Assembly (NCBI GenBank): GCA_020630955.1 | Contig: JAHDIE010000038.1 | Span: forward strand, 1-37,152 | From: Saprospiraceae bacterium | GTDB lineage: Bacteria; Bacteroidota; Bacteroidia; Chitinophagales; Saprospiraceae | Direction: 5' to 3' | DNA: 37,152 nt | Made by a program: the position numbers and the translations under genes | In this document: positions 7,862 through 16,583 of the stretch, one piece after another | How positions within the stretch are numbered: position 1 is the first letter of the stretch | Layout: the number at the start of each line of letters is the position of its first letter | The notes under the pieces: generated by a model | What the model was told of the DNA's origin: nothing | Databases searched by the model: none | The model's input: only the letters and a program-made list of their open reading frames with translations

Positions 7862-8899
7862 ATGATTAGAAGAAAATTCTTGTCCGATGTGGGTAAATAT
7901 TCATTTTCCGGATTTCTAAGTGGATCATCATTATTTCATTTCCATAAATATTTATACAAAGATGTAGTCATTGGACACGGCTCACATCGTTACAAAGTAG
8001 ATTTGAATTGGGGAGCCTTGGATGCTCTTAGGTATCCAGTCAATGATTGTCATGAAATGGTACAAGACTCAAAAGGAAGAATTGTATTATTAACCAATCA
8101 TACAAATAACAATGTCATCATTTACAATAGGAAAGGACAGCTCGAAGAGGTATGGGGAACAAATTTCCCAGGTGCCCATGGTCTGAGTCTTAATGTAGAA
8201 AATGGAAAAGATTTTTTGTACATCGCAGATAATCAACGTCATGAGGTAATCAAAACGAGTATCAGCGGGAAAATTATTAAGTTGTTTCCAGCTCCTCTCG
8301 ACTCAATGTATTACCATAGATCGGAACAATATATTCCAACAGAAACTGCCATTGCAAAAAATGGCGATGTCTATGTAGCTGATGGTTATGGTTTGCAACA
8401 CATCATTCATTACAATGAGAAAGGAGAATTGTTGAATATTTTTGGAGGGAAAGGAGAGGAAGAAAAACATTTTGATAATGCACATGGCATTTGCATTGAT
8501 TCAAGAGATGGAAAAGATACTTTACTCATTACTGATAGAATGCAAAATAAACTTAAAAGATTTTCGATGGAAGGTGAATATCTGTTAAGTTATGATTTTC
8601 CAGGTGCATATATTTGCCGACCAGTTATCCATAATAATCATGTTTTTCTTGCAACTATCTGGTCCGGTGATGGAAGTTCAAACACAGGGTTCGTTTCTAT
8701 TCTTAATGAAAATAATCAGATGATCTCTGCGCCGGGCGGCAGCAAACCTATATATATAAATGATCAATTGCAAAAAATGCATCAAGCACTTAAGATCTTT
8801 CGTCACCCTCATGATGTATGTGTTGATGACGATGAAAATCTCTACGTCGCACAATGGAATTCAGGAAAGTCCTATCCAATAAAATTGAATAGGATATGA
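7862..8899 (+). CDS. Exported NHL-repeat beta-propeller protein
   Basis: 345 residues. The N-terminus RRKFL (3-7) followed by a weakly hydrophobic stretch resembles a Tat signal, like that of the preceding gene. The remainder is a six-bladed propeller of NHL type. Repeated units read DSKGRIVLLTNHTNNNVIIYNRKGQ, FLYIADNQRHEVIK, NGDVYVADGYG..IIHYNEKGE and TLLITDRMQNKLKRFSMEG, and the last ends HDVCVDDDENLYVAQW. NHL propellers are binding scaffolds or, in a few cases, lyases; no catalytic signature is evident. It starts two bases after the DUF1501 stop, and its stop overlaps the next start (ATGA). It belongs to the same transcription unit. Confidence 0.87.
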   Translation: MIRRKFLSDVGKYSFSGFLSGSSLFHFHKYLYKDVVIGHGSHRYKVDLNWGALDALRYPVNDCHEMVQDSKGRIVLLTNHTNNNVIIYNRKGQLEEVWGTNFPGAHGLSLNVENGKDFLYIADNQRHEVIKTSISGKIIKLFPAPLDSMYYHRSEQYIPTETAIAKNGDVYVADGYGLQHIIHYNEKGELLNIFGGKGEEEKHFDNAHGICIDSRDGKDTLLITDRMQNKLKRFSMEGEYLLSYDFPGAYICRPVIHNNHVFLATIWSGDGSSNTGFVSILNENNQMISAPGGSKPIYINDQLQKMHQALKIFRHPHDVCVDDDENLYVAQWNSGKSYPIKLNRI

Positions 8900-9720
8900 A
8901 TAAATATATATTAATAGTATTATTGGTATTTGGTGCTTGCTCACAAAAAGTAAAAAATCATATTGTAGTAGAAGAAAAAGATCAGAATATTGTGGAATTT
9001 TTACAAGAGGATGAAGTTCAACTTGCAGTACCAAATGTAATTATTGATTCAATCTTATTTTATGAAACAGCATTACTTACGATTGAACATGGTTTGAATA
9101 ATGTGCAATCAATGTATGCAATTGATAATGCGGTAATGAAAGAATACCTGGATCAATTAGAAATTAATGAGTCTTGTTTGGTGAAAATAAAATCAATTAA
9201 GCAAGGATTTCAGGATAGTGAAACTTTGGAATTTCAATTCTTGAAAGTTGATCAACTGAATAGTAATCCACTTATTAAAATCAATCCAAATCCAAGTGAT
9301 TTGTATCCTGGAGAAGGGGCAAGAACAATTTCAGATCTTGAAAAAGGATCATTGAATTTTAAGGAAGGAAATCGATGGCTTGGATTTCAGTCTAAGCAGG
9401 TTGAGATAGAATATTTATTTGAAGAACAGATTTCAATAAGTAGGATATACGTATCTTTATTGTCAGATCCTAATGCTTGGATTTTTAAACCAGTCTCTAT
9501 TCAGGTTTATTTAGATGAGGTAAAAATGCCAGGGCTTTTATTGGGTTTAACCAAAGAAACAGAAGGAGCTTCATTGTATTTTGCTCCAATTAAATTTAAA
9601 CAGAAACAAAGCTGTCGAAAAATAAAATTGGTAATCGAAAGTATGGAAACTATTCCAAGTTGGCATCAAGGAGAAGGAACAGCACCATGGTTATTCATTG
9701 ATGAAATTATTTTAAAATAA
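8896..9720 (+). CDS. Lipoprotein with a discoidin (F5/8 type C)-like C-terminal domain
   Basis: 274 residues. The signal peptide ends in lipobox VFGAC (Cys15). The middle (about 20-130) is not recognised. The C-terminal 135 residues resemble an F5/8 type C domain: ARTISDLEKGSLNFKEG, NRWLGFQ, an Ile/Val-rich strand pair around ISISRIYVSLL, and the ending SWHQGEGTAPWLFIDEIIL. The same segments appear in order at the C-terminus of the next gene (SLYDFEKGSTSFVDGKWLGY ... PAWHAAPGAKNWIFVDEIL), so the two neighbours share this domain. Such domains usually bind glycans. Start overlaps the previous stop by 4 bases; stop overlaps the next start by 1. Confidence 0.75.
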   Translation: MNKYILIVLLVFGACSQKVKNHIVVEEKDQNIVEFLQEDEVQLAVPNVIIDSILFYETALLTIEHGLNNVQSMYAIDNAVMKEYLDQLEINESCLVKIKSIKQGFQDSETLEFQFLKVDQLNSNPLIKINPNPSDLYPGEGARTISDLEKGSLNFKEGNRWLGFQSKQVEIEYLFEEQISISRIYVSLLSDPNAWIFKPVSIQVYLDEVKMPGLLLGLTKETEGASLYFAPIKFKQKQSCRKIKLVIESMETIPSWHQGEGTAPWLFIDEIILK

Positions 9721-11768
9721 TGGCAGAATTTATTGGTAGACTTCATCCACTAATAGTGCATCTACCTATTGGAATTATTGTTCTAGCATTCCTTATGGAA
9801 CTTGCAAGTAGAAGCAATAAATGGAAAAATATAAAAAATGCAATTCCGTTTGTTCTACAGATGGCTGTCATATTCTCTATCCTTGCCTGGGCAACAGGAT
9901 GGATTTTGCCAAAAGAAGGACAATTTGAAGAAAATTTGATTGGACAACATTTTTGGTTCGCTGTAGCAATGACTGTTGCTACCTTAATTACCTATTTGCT
10001 CTCACAAACTAAGATCAAAAAACTCCGTAATTATTATTTTCCTAGTTTTTGTCTTACTATGATTCTTTTGACACTAACTGGACATTTTGGCGGTAGTCTT
10101 ACACATGGCGAAAATTATCTTAGCAAACCCATAGAAGAAAAATCAAAAATTCAAATTACAGATGTGGATTCATTGGTGGCTTATAAACAAATTATCAAGC
10201 CAATTCTAAAGCAAAAATGTTTCAGTTGCCATAATGAGGGAAAGAAGAAAGGTGGCTTGGTGATGAGTAGTATTGATGGATTGAAATTAGGAGGTGATGA
10301 AGGCCCAATCATTGTTCCTGGTAATGTGAATTCAAGTAGTATGGTTCAAAGATTACATCTCCCTATAGAAAATGATGGACATATGCCACCTTCTGGTAAA
10401 CGTCAGTTGAGTAACAATGAAATCAAATTAGTTGAATGGTGGATTGATCAGGGAGCAGATTATAATAAAAGAGTTGGTGATCTTAAAAAAAACGAAGAAA
10501 TTTCTGAAATACTCAAAGCTTATGAACAAGTTGATTCTCATATCAATACCAGGGGCTTAAAAATTGTAGGTCAGGATCAATTGAACAAATATTCTAATCA
10601 AGGATTAAAAGTGTACCCCATATCCAAGGACAATCCATTGGTCAAGGTGAACCTGTCAAGAGACACTACTTTATCTGCAAAAAAACTTAAAAGTTTAAAA
10701 CATATCGCAGATAACATTGTAGAACTAGATTTGTCATTTACAAACCTGGATGATAAAATGATAGCACAAATCTCAAGGTTTAAAAATTTAAAAAAATTAA
10801 AAATTCAACAAACCAACATTAGTTCGAAGGGCATAAAAGCGATTGAAGGGTTGGATTTTTTGGAATACTTAAACTTGTATGGAACAACAATTGACTCAAA
10901 GGCTTTAGCTTCCATTAAGAAAATGAAAAGTTTAAAATCTTTGTTTCTTTGGCAAACAAATTTAAAAACTGAAGAGGTAAAGAAATTTGCAGAAGCGCAT
11001 CCATTGCTCAATATAAACTTTGAGATAGAGGAAAGTATTTTTGGAGACGCAAAATTAAAACCACCATTAATAACCACCGAAACAGATATTTTTGAAGATT
11101 CTATTCGAGTCGCTATGGGTATTAATTTTAAGGCGGTAAAGATTTATTATACGACCGATGGTACATTGCCTGACAGCACTTCCAATCTCTATACTAAGCC
11201 CTTCCTATTAGAGAAAACAGCAGCTATAAAAGCAATATGTTTGAAGGAAGGATGGGGCCAATCTGATCATTCAGAAAAAGTTTTAATCAAAGCAGGACAT
11301 AAAATTGTTTCTGGAAAACTCACTCAAGCACCCAATAAAAAGTACAAGGCGAAAGGAGTAAAATCATTGTATGATTTTGAAAAGGGTAGTACCAGTTTTG
11401 TCGATGGAAAATGGTTGGGTTATGAGGGAAAAAATATGATCGCCACTCTAGATTTGGGTATTGCCAAAAAGATAAAAAATGTTGTAGTTGGTGCCCTGGA
11501 GGATACGGGAAGTTATATCTTTTTCCCCAAGGCTATCGAAGTCAGCACATCAAACGATGGACATAATTTTAACGTAAAGAAAAGAATAGATATTCCGATA
11601 TCTGATGGTCCGAATCCATCAGAACTTAAGTCTTTTTTACTTGAATTTGAAGAACATTCAGTGCGTTATGTGAAAACAATTGTATTTGGTACATTGAAAA
11701 ATCCAGCATGGCATGCAGCACCAGGTGCAAAAAATTGGATTTTTGTTGATGAGATTTTGGTGAATTGA
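9720..11768 (+). CDS. DUF2231 membrane - heme c - LRR - chitobiase C-terminal-like - discoidin-like fusion protein
   Basis: 682 residues. N-terminal DUF2231-like membrane domain with four helices (about 11-29, 41-61, 77-95, 105-121), including the marker HPLIVHLPIG and HFGGSLTHG. Then a planctomycete-type cytochrome c (about 150-255) with CFSCH at 167-171 and a distal HMPP. Next come leucine-rich repeats (about 285-445; LKSLKHIADNIVELDLSFTNL and following). Then a chitobiase/beta-hexosaminidase C-terminal-like segment with IYYTTDGTLPDS, and a discoidin-like C-terminus (about 555-682). This is the sort of protein that could pass electrons between a membrane heme and an outer glycan-binding module, but that is inference. 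It overlaps the upstream stop (TAATG) and is the last gene of the operon. Confidence 0.85.
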   Translation: MAEFIGRLHPLIVHLPIGIIVLAFLMELASRSNKWKNIKNAIPFVLQMAVIFSILAWATGWILPKEGQFEENLIGQHFWFAVAMTVATLITYLLSQTKIKKLRNYYFPSFCLTMILLTLTGHFGGSLTHGENYLSKPIEEKSKIQITDVDSLVAYKQIIKPILKQKCFSCHNEGKKKGGLVMSSIDGLKLGGDEGPIIVPGNVNSSSMVQRLHLPIENDGHMPPSGKRQLSNNEIKLVEWWIDQGADYNKRVGDLKKNEEISEILKAYEQVDSHINTRGLKIVGQDQLNKYSNQGLKVYPISKDNPLVKVNLSRDTTLSAKKLKSLKHIADNIVELDLSFTNLDDKMIAQISRFKNLKKLKIQQTNISSKGIKAIEGLDFLEYLNLYGTTIDSKALASIKKMKSLKSLFLWQTNLKTEEVKKFAEAHPLLNINFEIEESIFGDAKLKPPLITTETDIFEDSIRVAMGINFKAVKIYYTTDGTLPDSTSNLYTKPFLLEKTAAIKAICLKEGWGQSDHSEKVLIKAGHKIVSGKLTQAPNKKYKAKGVKSLYDFEKGSTSFVDGKWLGYEGKNMIATLDLGIAKKIKNVVVGALEDTGSYIFFPKAIEVSTSNDGHNFNVKKRIDIPISDGPNPSELKSFLLEFEEHSVRYVKTIVFGTLKNPAWHAAPGAKNWIFVDEILVN

Positions 11769-11891
11769 GGAGGTGCAATTGCTTTTGCTCTTTCACTATT
11801 GCAATTTATCTTCGAAGTCGCCGCTAAGTCATAAAACCAAATCGGTAATTTCAGTAATTGTATTTTTTTTATTTTGGAGTTAAACAATTAA
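11769..11891. other. Short intergenic gap after the heme/DUF1501 operon
   Basis: 123 bases. No strong terminator was seen: an AATTGC/GCAATT pair (about 11777-11805) is short with a long loop. A TATTTTGG close to the Bacteroidota -7 box lies about 20 bases before the next ATG, so the downstream gene may have its own promoter. Confidence 0.3.
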
Positions 11892-13358
11892 ATGAGACTC
11901 ATACTTTCTTGTTTTCCGATACTTATTATTTTCCTTTTACAAAATACATTAGTAGCTCAAAAACTAGATCTTGACTTTGGAGATGAAGGTTTGTTGAAGT
12001 TGGATGTGCCAAATGTTACAGCCGTGAATGATATTGATGGACAATTGTTGGTCCGCAATTGGGAAAAAATTCAATCATTTGATCATCAAGGTAACAAAAA
12101 TGGAGACTTTGGTATTAACAGTATTCTCGATAATCCATTTGGGTCAGAATTAGCTGTAATTATAAAGTCATTTATGTTTGATGATAAATTTACACTTTTG
12201 GGTATTGTCGATAATGGTGAATTAATGGATGACATAGCATTAATTCAAATTGATTCTGAAACTGGTGATAGTTACACTGAATTCAACTTATCATATTCAG
12301 GTGGAATGTTATCTGAACGATTTGTTAATTATGAAGTGACAGGTGAAAATCTATTTTTATATGGGTTTGAGTCTGATATTCAAGATTTCTTGTTTCCAAG
12401 ATACAACGCTTTATTTGCGAGTGTTGATATAGAAGGAAATGTGGTCAATCCAGTTAATGAATTTGTAATATTAGAAGAAGCATCGGATTACAATTTGCAT
12501 TATCAAAATACTTTAATGTTAGAAAATGGAAAAAGAATTCATTTCTTGCAATCACGATTCCCAGAAGGGTTTATTAATGACTACTATCTCATTACAGATG
12601 AAGGAAAAAGTATTGCAGATGTTGATTTAGCGGATGAGTTAATTAATATTGAAAACTTTTATAATAAAGGGATTACGAATTCTGTCCAACTAAATGATCA
12701 TCAAGTTCTCAAAATTGGAAATACAAGTTACTATGAGCCCATGTTTAGAAATGCAGTTTTATTGGATATCGAAACAGCAAATGCAGAATTGCTAAGTTTT
12801 GAGGAATTACCCTTAGAATATAGAATTGGGGATGTATTAATACAAAATTCCAAAAATATTTTGGTTGTTGGTGATAGCGAAGCATCTAATAGAATGATTG
12901 TTTGTTCTTATGATGAAAATTTAGAGTTGAATGAAGGCTTTGGAAGCAATGGTTGTTTCTCCTTTGATTTGGAGCAAATTTTGATTGATTATCAAAAAGG
13001 ATTTGTGCAAGAGAATAATTTGTATTTGTACCTAAAAGATCAATCGTCCATTTCTACTTTTACTGATCTTTTGGTAAGAATTAATCTTGATAAGCTTAGT
13101 AGCAAAAAAATAAATCCAATGGCTGACGAAACCATAATTGTAAGCCCAAACCCCAACAGCGGTAAGTTAGTAATAAATATTCCTGAAGGGAAAATAGCAA
13201 AACATTTGGAAGTTGTTGATTTAAGTGGCAATATTTTAAAAACGGTAGAATATCAACATGAACTTGATATAGAAAATCTACGAGATGGAATATATTTATT
13301 AAAATTCACTTTTGAAGATTTAAGTGTTCAAACAGTGAGACTTATCAAAGAGCAGTAG
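11892..13358 (+). CDS. T9SS-sorted delta-60-type repeat protein
   Basis: 488 residues. Signal peptide (about 1-22, ending LVAQ), then LDLDFGDEGLLKLD, which resembles a delta-60/propeller repeat seen in secreted Bacteroidota proteins. The middle (about 40-410) is a repetitive beta-rich region with further propeller-like strands (FGSNGCFSFD near 360). The last ~75 residues are a type A T9SS sorting domain: IIVSPNPNSGKLVINIP, LEVVDLSGNILKTV and LRDGIYLLKF ... VRLIKE. It should be exported and anchored or released at the cell surface. Its position after the heme operon does not prove co-regulation, as there is a 123-base gap. Confidence 0.85.
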   Translation: MRLILSCFPILIIFLLQNTLVAQKLDLDFGDEGLLKLDVPNVTAVNDIDGQLLVRNWEKIQSFDHQGNKNGDFGINSILDNPFGSELAVIIKSFMFDDKFTLLGIVDNGELMDDIALIQIDSETGDSYTEFNLSYSGGMLSERFVNYEVTGENLFLYGFESDIQDFLFPRYNALFASVDIEGNVVNPVNEFVILEEASDYNLHYQNTLMLENGKRIHFLQSRFPEGFINDYYLITDEGKSIADVDLADELINIENFYNKGITNSVQLNDHQVLKIGNTSYYEPMFRNAVLLDIETANAELLSFEELPLEYRIGDVLIQNSKNILVVGDSEASNRMIVCSYDENLELNEGFGSNGCFSFDLEQILIDYQKGFVQENNLYLYLKDQSSISTFTDLLVRINLDKLSSKKINPMADETIIVSPNPNSGKLVINIPEGKIAKHLEVVDLSGNILKTVEYQHELDIENLRDGIYLLKFTFEDLSVQTVRLIKEQ

Positions 13359-13359
13359 T

Positions 13360-13788
13360 TTTAATCTTAAATATCCAATGTGTCAGTTTGGAGTAGCTCT
13401 CTTTTAGTTTATTGAAAAGAGGAATTGGTCTTCTCTTACAATCCCTTTCAAGTCCTTAAAGAAATTAATGTGATCTTCTTCTTAAGATATTATTTTGGAA
13501 AGCCTTGCTTTAAGTTTCTTGAGTTTAGCTTCATCATGTAGATTTGAATATAGTTCAACTCTGTGATCATGTATGGAATTGCTTGTATTTTTAATTGCAG
13601 CATTATAAATGGCCCTCTAATAACTTGTATTGCCTTTGTTGAGTTTGATCCAGATCTAATAATTTAACTACATCAATTTCATTTTAGTGATTTTGCTTGC
13701 TAATAACAAATACCAAACAGCCAAGAAGTATAAAGTTGGAAAGTAGAAATAAGGTGCTAAGCTTTTTATAAAATTGAGATCTTCTCAT
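13360..13788 (-). pseudogene. Decayed Spy/CpxP-like periplasmic heavy-metal sensor gene
   Basis: Read on the minus strand from ATG at 13786-13788, the DNA encodes a membrane anchor MRRSQFYKKLSTLFLLSN..., a stop (TAA at 13684-13686), then EIDVVKLLDLDQTQQRQY. After a frameshift near 13617 it continues as NAAIKNTSNSIHDHRVELY, SNLHDEAKLKKLKARL, another stop, and FFKDLKGIVREDQ, then after a second shift PLFNKLKESYSKLTHW. The order (anchor, LxLxxxQQxxF-like segment, H-x-R helix, L-x-D/E-Q segment) follows the small periplasmic heavy-metal sensor/Spy-like family of Bacteroidota. At least two in-frame stops and two shifts make it a pseudogene. It occupies most of an otherwise empty gap. Confidence 0.65.
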
Positions 13789-14093
13789 AATTCACAAAAT
13801 ATAAAATAAAATTTGAGGAGAGGGATGAGGGATGAAGTATGATGGAAGTGGGATTTTAATTTTTTTGTCGAAGCAGTCAGTCATTATTTACCCGCAAAAA
13901 GCTTTCAGCCTCTTTGCATTCTTTTAAAAATTAATCCTACCACCTCGTGATCCTGAAAATTCTGATTTTAACAAGGAGCTAAGATCAAAGATGAAGGATA
14001 AGAGTTTTTAATCTATCAACGTACTTTTTTCTTAGACCAACGTTGTAACTAACAATAGTTTCCATTCGTGTTACTATCAAACAACTATTCAAC
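13789..14093. other. Intergenic region upstream of the beta-barrel receptor gene
   Basis: About 300 bases with no protein-like frame. The only noticeable feature is a palindrome CAACGTTG (14038-14045) preceded at 14016-14021 by a CAACGT half-copy, about 50 bases before the receptor ATG. This could be a regulatory site, but the arms are short. Confidence 0.3.
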
Positions 14094-16517
14094 ATGAAAA
14101 CTTTATTAGCATTCTTAATGCTTTGCAACTTTACAATCAACTTAAGCAGTCAAAGCGCAACAATAGAAGGACTATTGTATAATGAAAATTCAGAGCCCGT
14201 AGATTTTGCCAACATCATTCTTTATACTGCCCAGGATACCACACTAACCAAAGTAGAATATACAAATGCCGATGGGATTTTTGTCTTTACAGAGGTTCCA
14301 GCCAACGATTATTTTATCACATTTAATTATGTGGGTTACGAAAATTTTTCTTCAGAAATATTTGCTGTAGGTTCAGGAGAATCCAAAAAATTTGAAAAAT
14401 TTTCTTTTAAAAGCCCCGCTAACGAGCTAAGTGAAGTAACCGTAACCGCAAAAAGGCCCTTGCTCGAATTAAAACCTGACAAAGTAGTGATGAATGTTTC
14501 AGGAAGTATATCAGCCTCGGGAGAAGATGCCTTTTCTCTATTGAGAAAGGCACCAGGTGTGGTGATCGATAATAATGACCAAATAAACCTTCTTGGTAAA
14601 AGTGGGGTGCAGATTTATATTGACGGAAAACCATCTCCTTTGACGGGTTCAGATTTAGCAACTTATCTAAGAACCATCAGTTCTGATCAGATCGATTGCA
14701 TAGAAATTATCACAAATCCTTCTGCTAAATATGATGCTGAGGGTAGCGCAGGAATCATTAATATCAAGTTTTTGAAAAATAAAAACCACGGTGCAAACGG
14801 AAGCCTAAGTGCAAGTTACGCGCAAGGAGTGCTCAATAGAAGTAACATCAACTTTAATGGAAATTATAGAGATGAAAAATTCTATGCCTATACCAATGTA
14901 GGAATATATCAAGGTCAAAACTTCAATGTTAATAATTTTTACAGACAGCAATCTGGATTATTGATCGACCAAAGAAATAGAGGTCAAGGTAACTGGCAAG
15001 GTCTAAACAGCAAAATTGGCTTGGATTATTTTGTTCACAAAAATCATACCCTTGGAGTACAGTTTAATTATTCACCAGGTTATGGCCAGTGGAATCAAGC
15101 TGGTGATGCTAGAATTTCGCAACAAAATGCACTTCAAATTGATAGTATTTTGGTTTCAGAATCTCACAGTGATTGGGATAATACTGATTGGAGTACAAAT
15201 TTTAACTACAAATACGAAGATGATAAAGATCGCATGTTAAATGTTGATCTTGATTATAGTCAGTATGGTAATATGAATTTAGAGGATCAACCGAATTATT
15301 ATTTTGATCGAGATTCATTGACAATTACAAGTCAAAGAATTTTTCATACACAAGCACCTACTGATATTTCTTTGGCAAGCGCCAAAATAGACTATGAGCA
15401 AAATTTTATGGATGGAAAATTAGGCCTTGGTGGTAAATACACTTCTGTCGGAACTGATAATATTTTCAATTTTAGTGAAGAATTTGATGGAGAGATGATT
15501 TTGGATCCAGAAAGAAGCAACCAATTTGAATATTTAGAAAATGTATTAGCAGGGTATGTCAATTATTCTAGAAAAATTGATGCTCTAAGTATTCAACTAG
15601 GAATGAGGATGGAAGCAACCAATTCTTTGGGTAGACTCACAGCCATGATGGAAAGTGATAATCAAGAGGTAAGTAGATCTTATGTGGATTGGTTTCCAAA
15701 TGTTGGTTTAAGTTATCAAATGAACGAAAAAAATGGTTTTAACTTTAGCTATAGTCGAAGACTTAATAGGCCATCATACCAAGACCTGAATCCATTTACC
15801 AGTAGATTGGATGAGTTAACATTCGAACAAGGAAACCCTTTTCTAAATCCTGAATATTCAAGTAATTTCCAATTATCACACACTTGGAATTATACCATCA
15901 ATACAAGTCTAGGATATACGCATACTAAAGATCTAATAGCGAGAATAATCGATCAAAAAAATGAAAAAGAGACTTTTATTTCTTGGTTAAATCTCGAAGA
16001 TCAAAAAACATATAGTATCAGTATCAACTCTCCTATACCAATTAAAAATTGGTGGAGCACATATACATCCATTACCGGCACAAGAACTAGCAATGTTGCT
16101 AACTTTGGTGATGGAAATAAAATTGATCTGACGGTGAATAACTTCAGTGTTTATAATCAGCATAGTTTCAATCTTCCACAAGGATATTCTTTCGAAATCT
16201 CAGGTTGGTATATGTCTCCTAGTATCTGGGAAGGAAATGTAAAAATGAATCAAATGTATAGCTTTGATTGTGGTATTCAGAAAGCATTTTTAGAAAATCG
16301 GCTAAAAGTTAAATTAGGTCTTTCGGACATTTTTGGAACCAATAGATGGTCTGGAGAGAGTAATTTCGGAGGAGTAAATTTAATGCTGGATGGATACGGG
16401 GATAATAGAAGAGTTAAAATAAATGTTAGTTACAACTTTGGAAATGATGCAGTTAAAAGCAGAAAGAGGAATACTGGTTTAGAAGAAGAGAAGGGTAGAA
16501 TAAAATCTGATAATTAG
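14094..16517 (+). CDS. TonB-receptor-like outer-membrane beta-barrel protein
   Basis: 807 residues. Signal peptide (1-20), a carboxypeptidase-regulatory-like domain (about 22-105; GLLYNENSEPVDFANIILYT, FVFTEVPANDYFITFNYVGYE), then a plug-like domain with LSEVTVTAKRP and PGVVIDNNDQINLLGKSGVQIYIDG (about 110-225), and a C-terminal barrel (about 235-800) of the outer membrane beta-barrel family 3 type with SYSRRLNRPSYQDLNPF. It belongs to the TonB-dependent-receptor-like group found singly in Bacteroidota, without a SusD partner; none lies next to it here. The usual C-terminal aromatic is followed by a charged tail (SRKRNTGLEEEKGRIKSDN), which is unusual for a barrel end. Substrate unknown. Confidence 0.88.
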   Translation: MKTLLAFLMLCNFTINLSSQSATIEGLLYNENSEPVDFANIILYTAQDTTLTKVEYTNADGIFVFTEVPANDYFITFNYVGYENFSSEIFAVGSGESKKFEKFSFKSPANELSEVTVTAKRPLLELKPDKVVMNVSGSISASGEDAFSLLRKAPGVVIDNNDQINLLGKSGVQIYIDGKPSPLTGSDLATYLRTISSDQIDCIEIITNPSAKYDAEGSAGIINIKFLKNKNHGANGSLSASYAQGVLNRSNINFNGNYRDEKFYAYTNVGIYQGQNFNVNNFYRQQSGLLIDQRNRGQGNWQGLNSKIGLDYFVHKNHTLGVQFNYSPGYGQWNQAGDARISQQNALQIDSILVSESHSDWDNTDWSTNFNYKYEDDKDRMLNVDLDYSQYGNMNLEDQPNYYFDRDSLTITSQRIFHTQAPTDISLASAKIDYEQNFMDGKLGLGGKYTSVGTDNIFNFSEEFDGEMILDPERSNQFEYLENVLAGYVNYSRKIDALSIQLGMRMEATNSLGRLTAMMESDNQEVSRSYVDWFPNVGLSYQMNEKNGFNFSYSRRLNRPSYQDLNPFTSRLDELTFEQGNPFLNPEYSSNFQLSHTWNYTINTSLGYTHTKDLIARIIDQKNEKETFISWLNLEDQKTYSISINSPIPIKNWWSTYTSITGTRTSNVANFGDGNKIDLTVNNFSVYNQHSFNLPQGYSFEISGWYMSPSIWEGNVKMNQMYSFDCGIQKAFLENRLKVKLGLSDIFGTNRWSGESNFGGVNLMLDGYGDNRRVKINVSYNFGNDAVKSRKRNTGLEEEKGRIKSDN

Positions 16518-16542
16518 CCTAAATCCTTAATTGCCTAGGATT

Positions 16543-16583
16543 ACTTGAATGGTGGAAAGTAGTTTATTTTCTATCATTCAAGT
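16543..16583. terminator. Hairpin between convergent genes
   Basis: A 16-bp stem (16543-16558 with 16568-16583, including G-T pairs) with a 9-base loop. It spans the gap between the receptor stop and the aminotransferase stop and reaches into the last codons of the aminotransferase. No U-tract follows on either strand, so it may be a 3' stabiliser or a factor-dependent stop, not a classical terminator. Confidence 0.4.
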
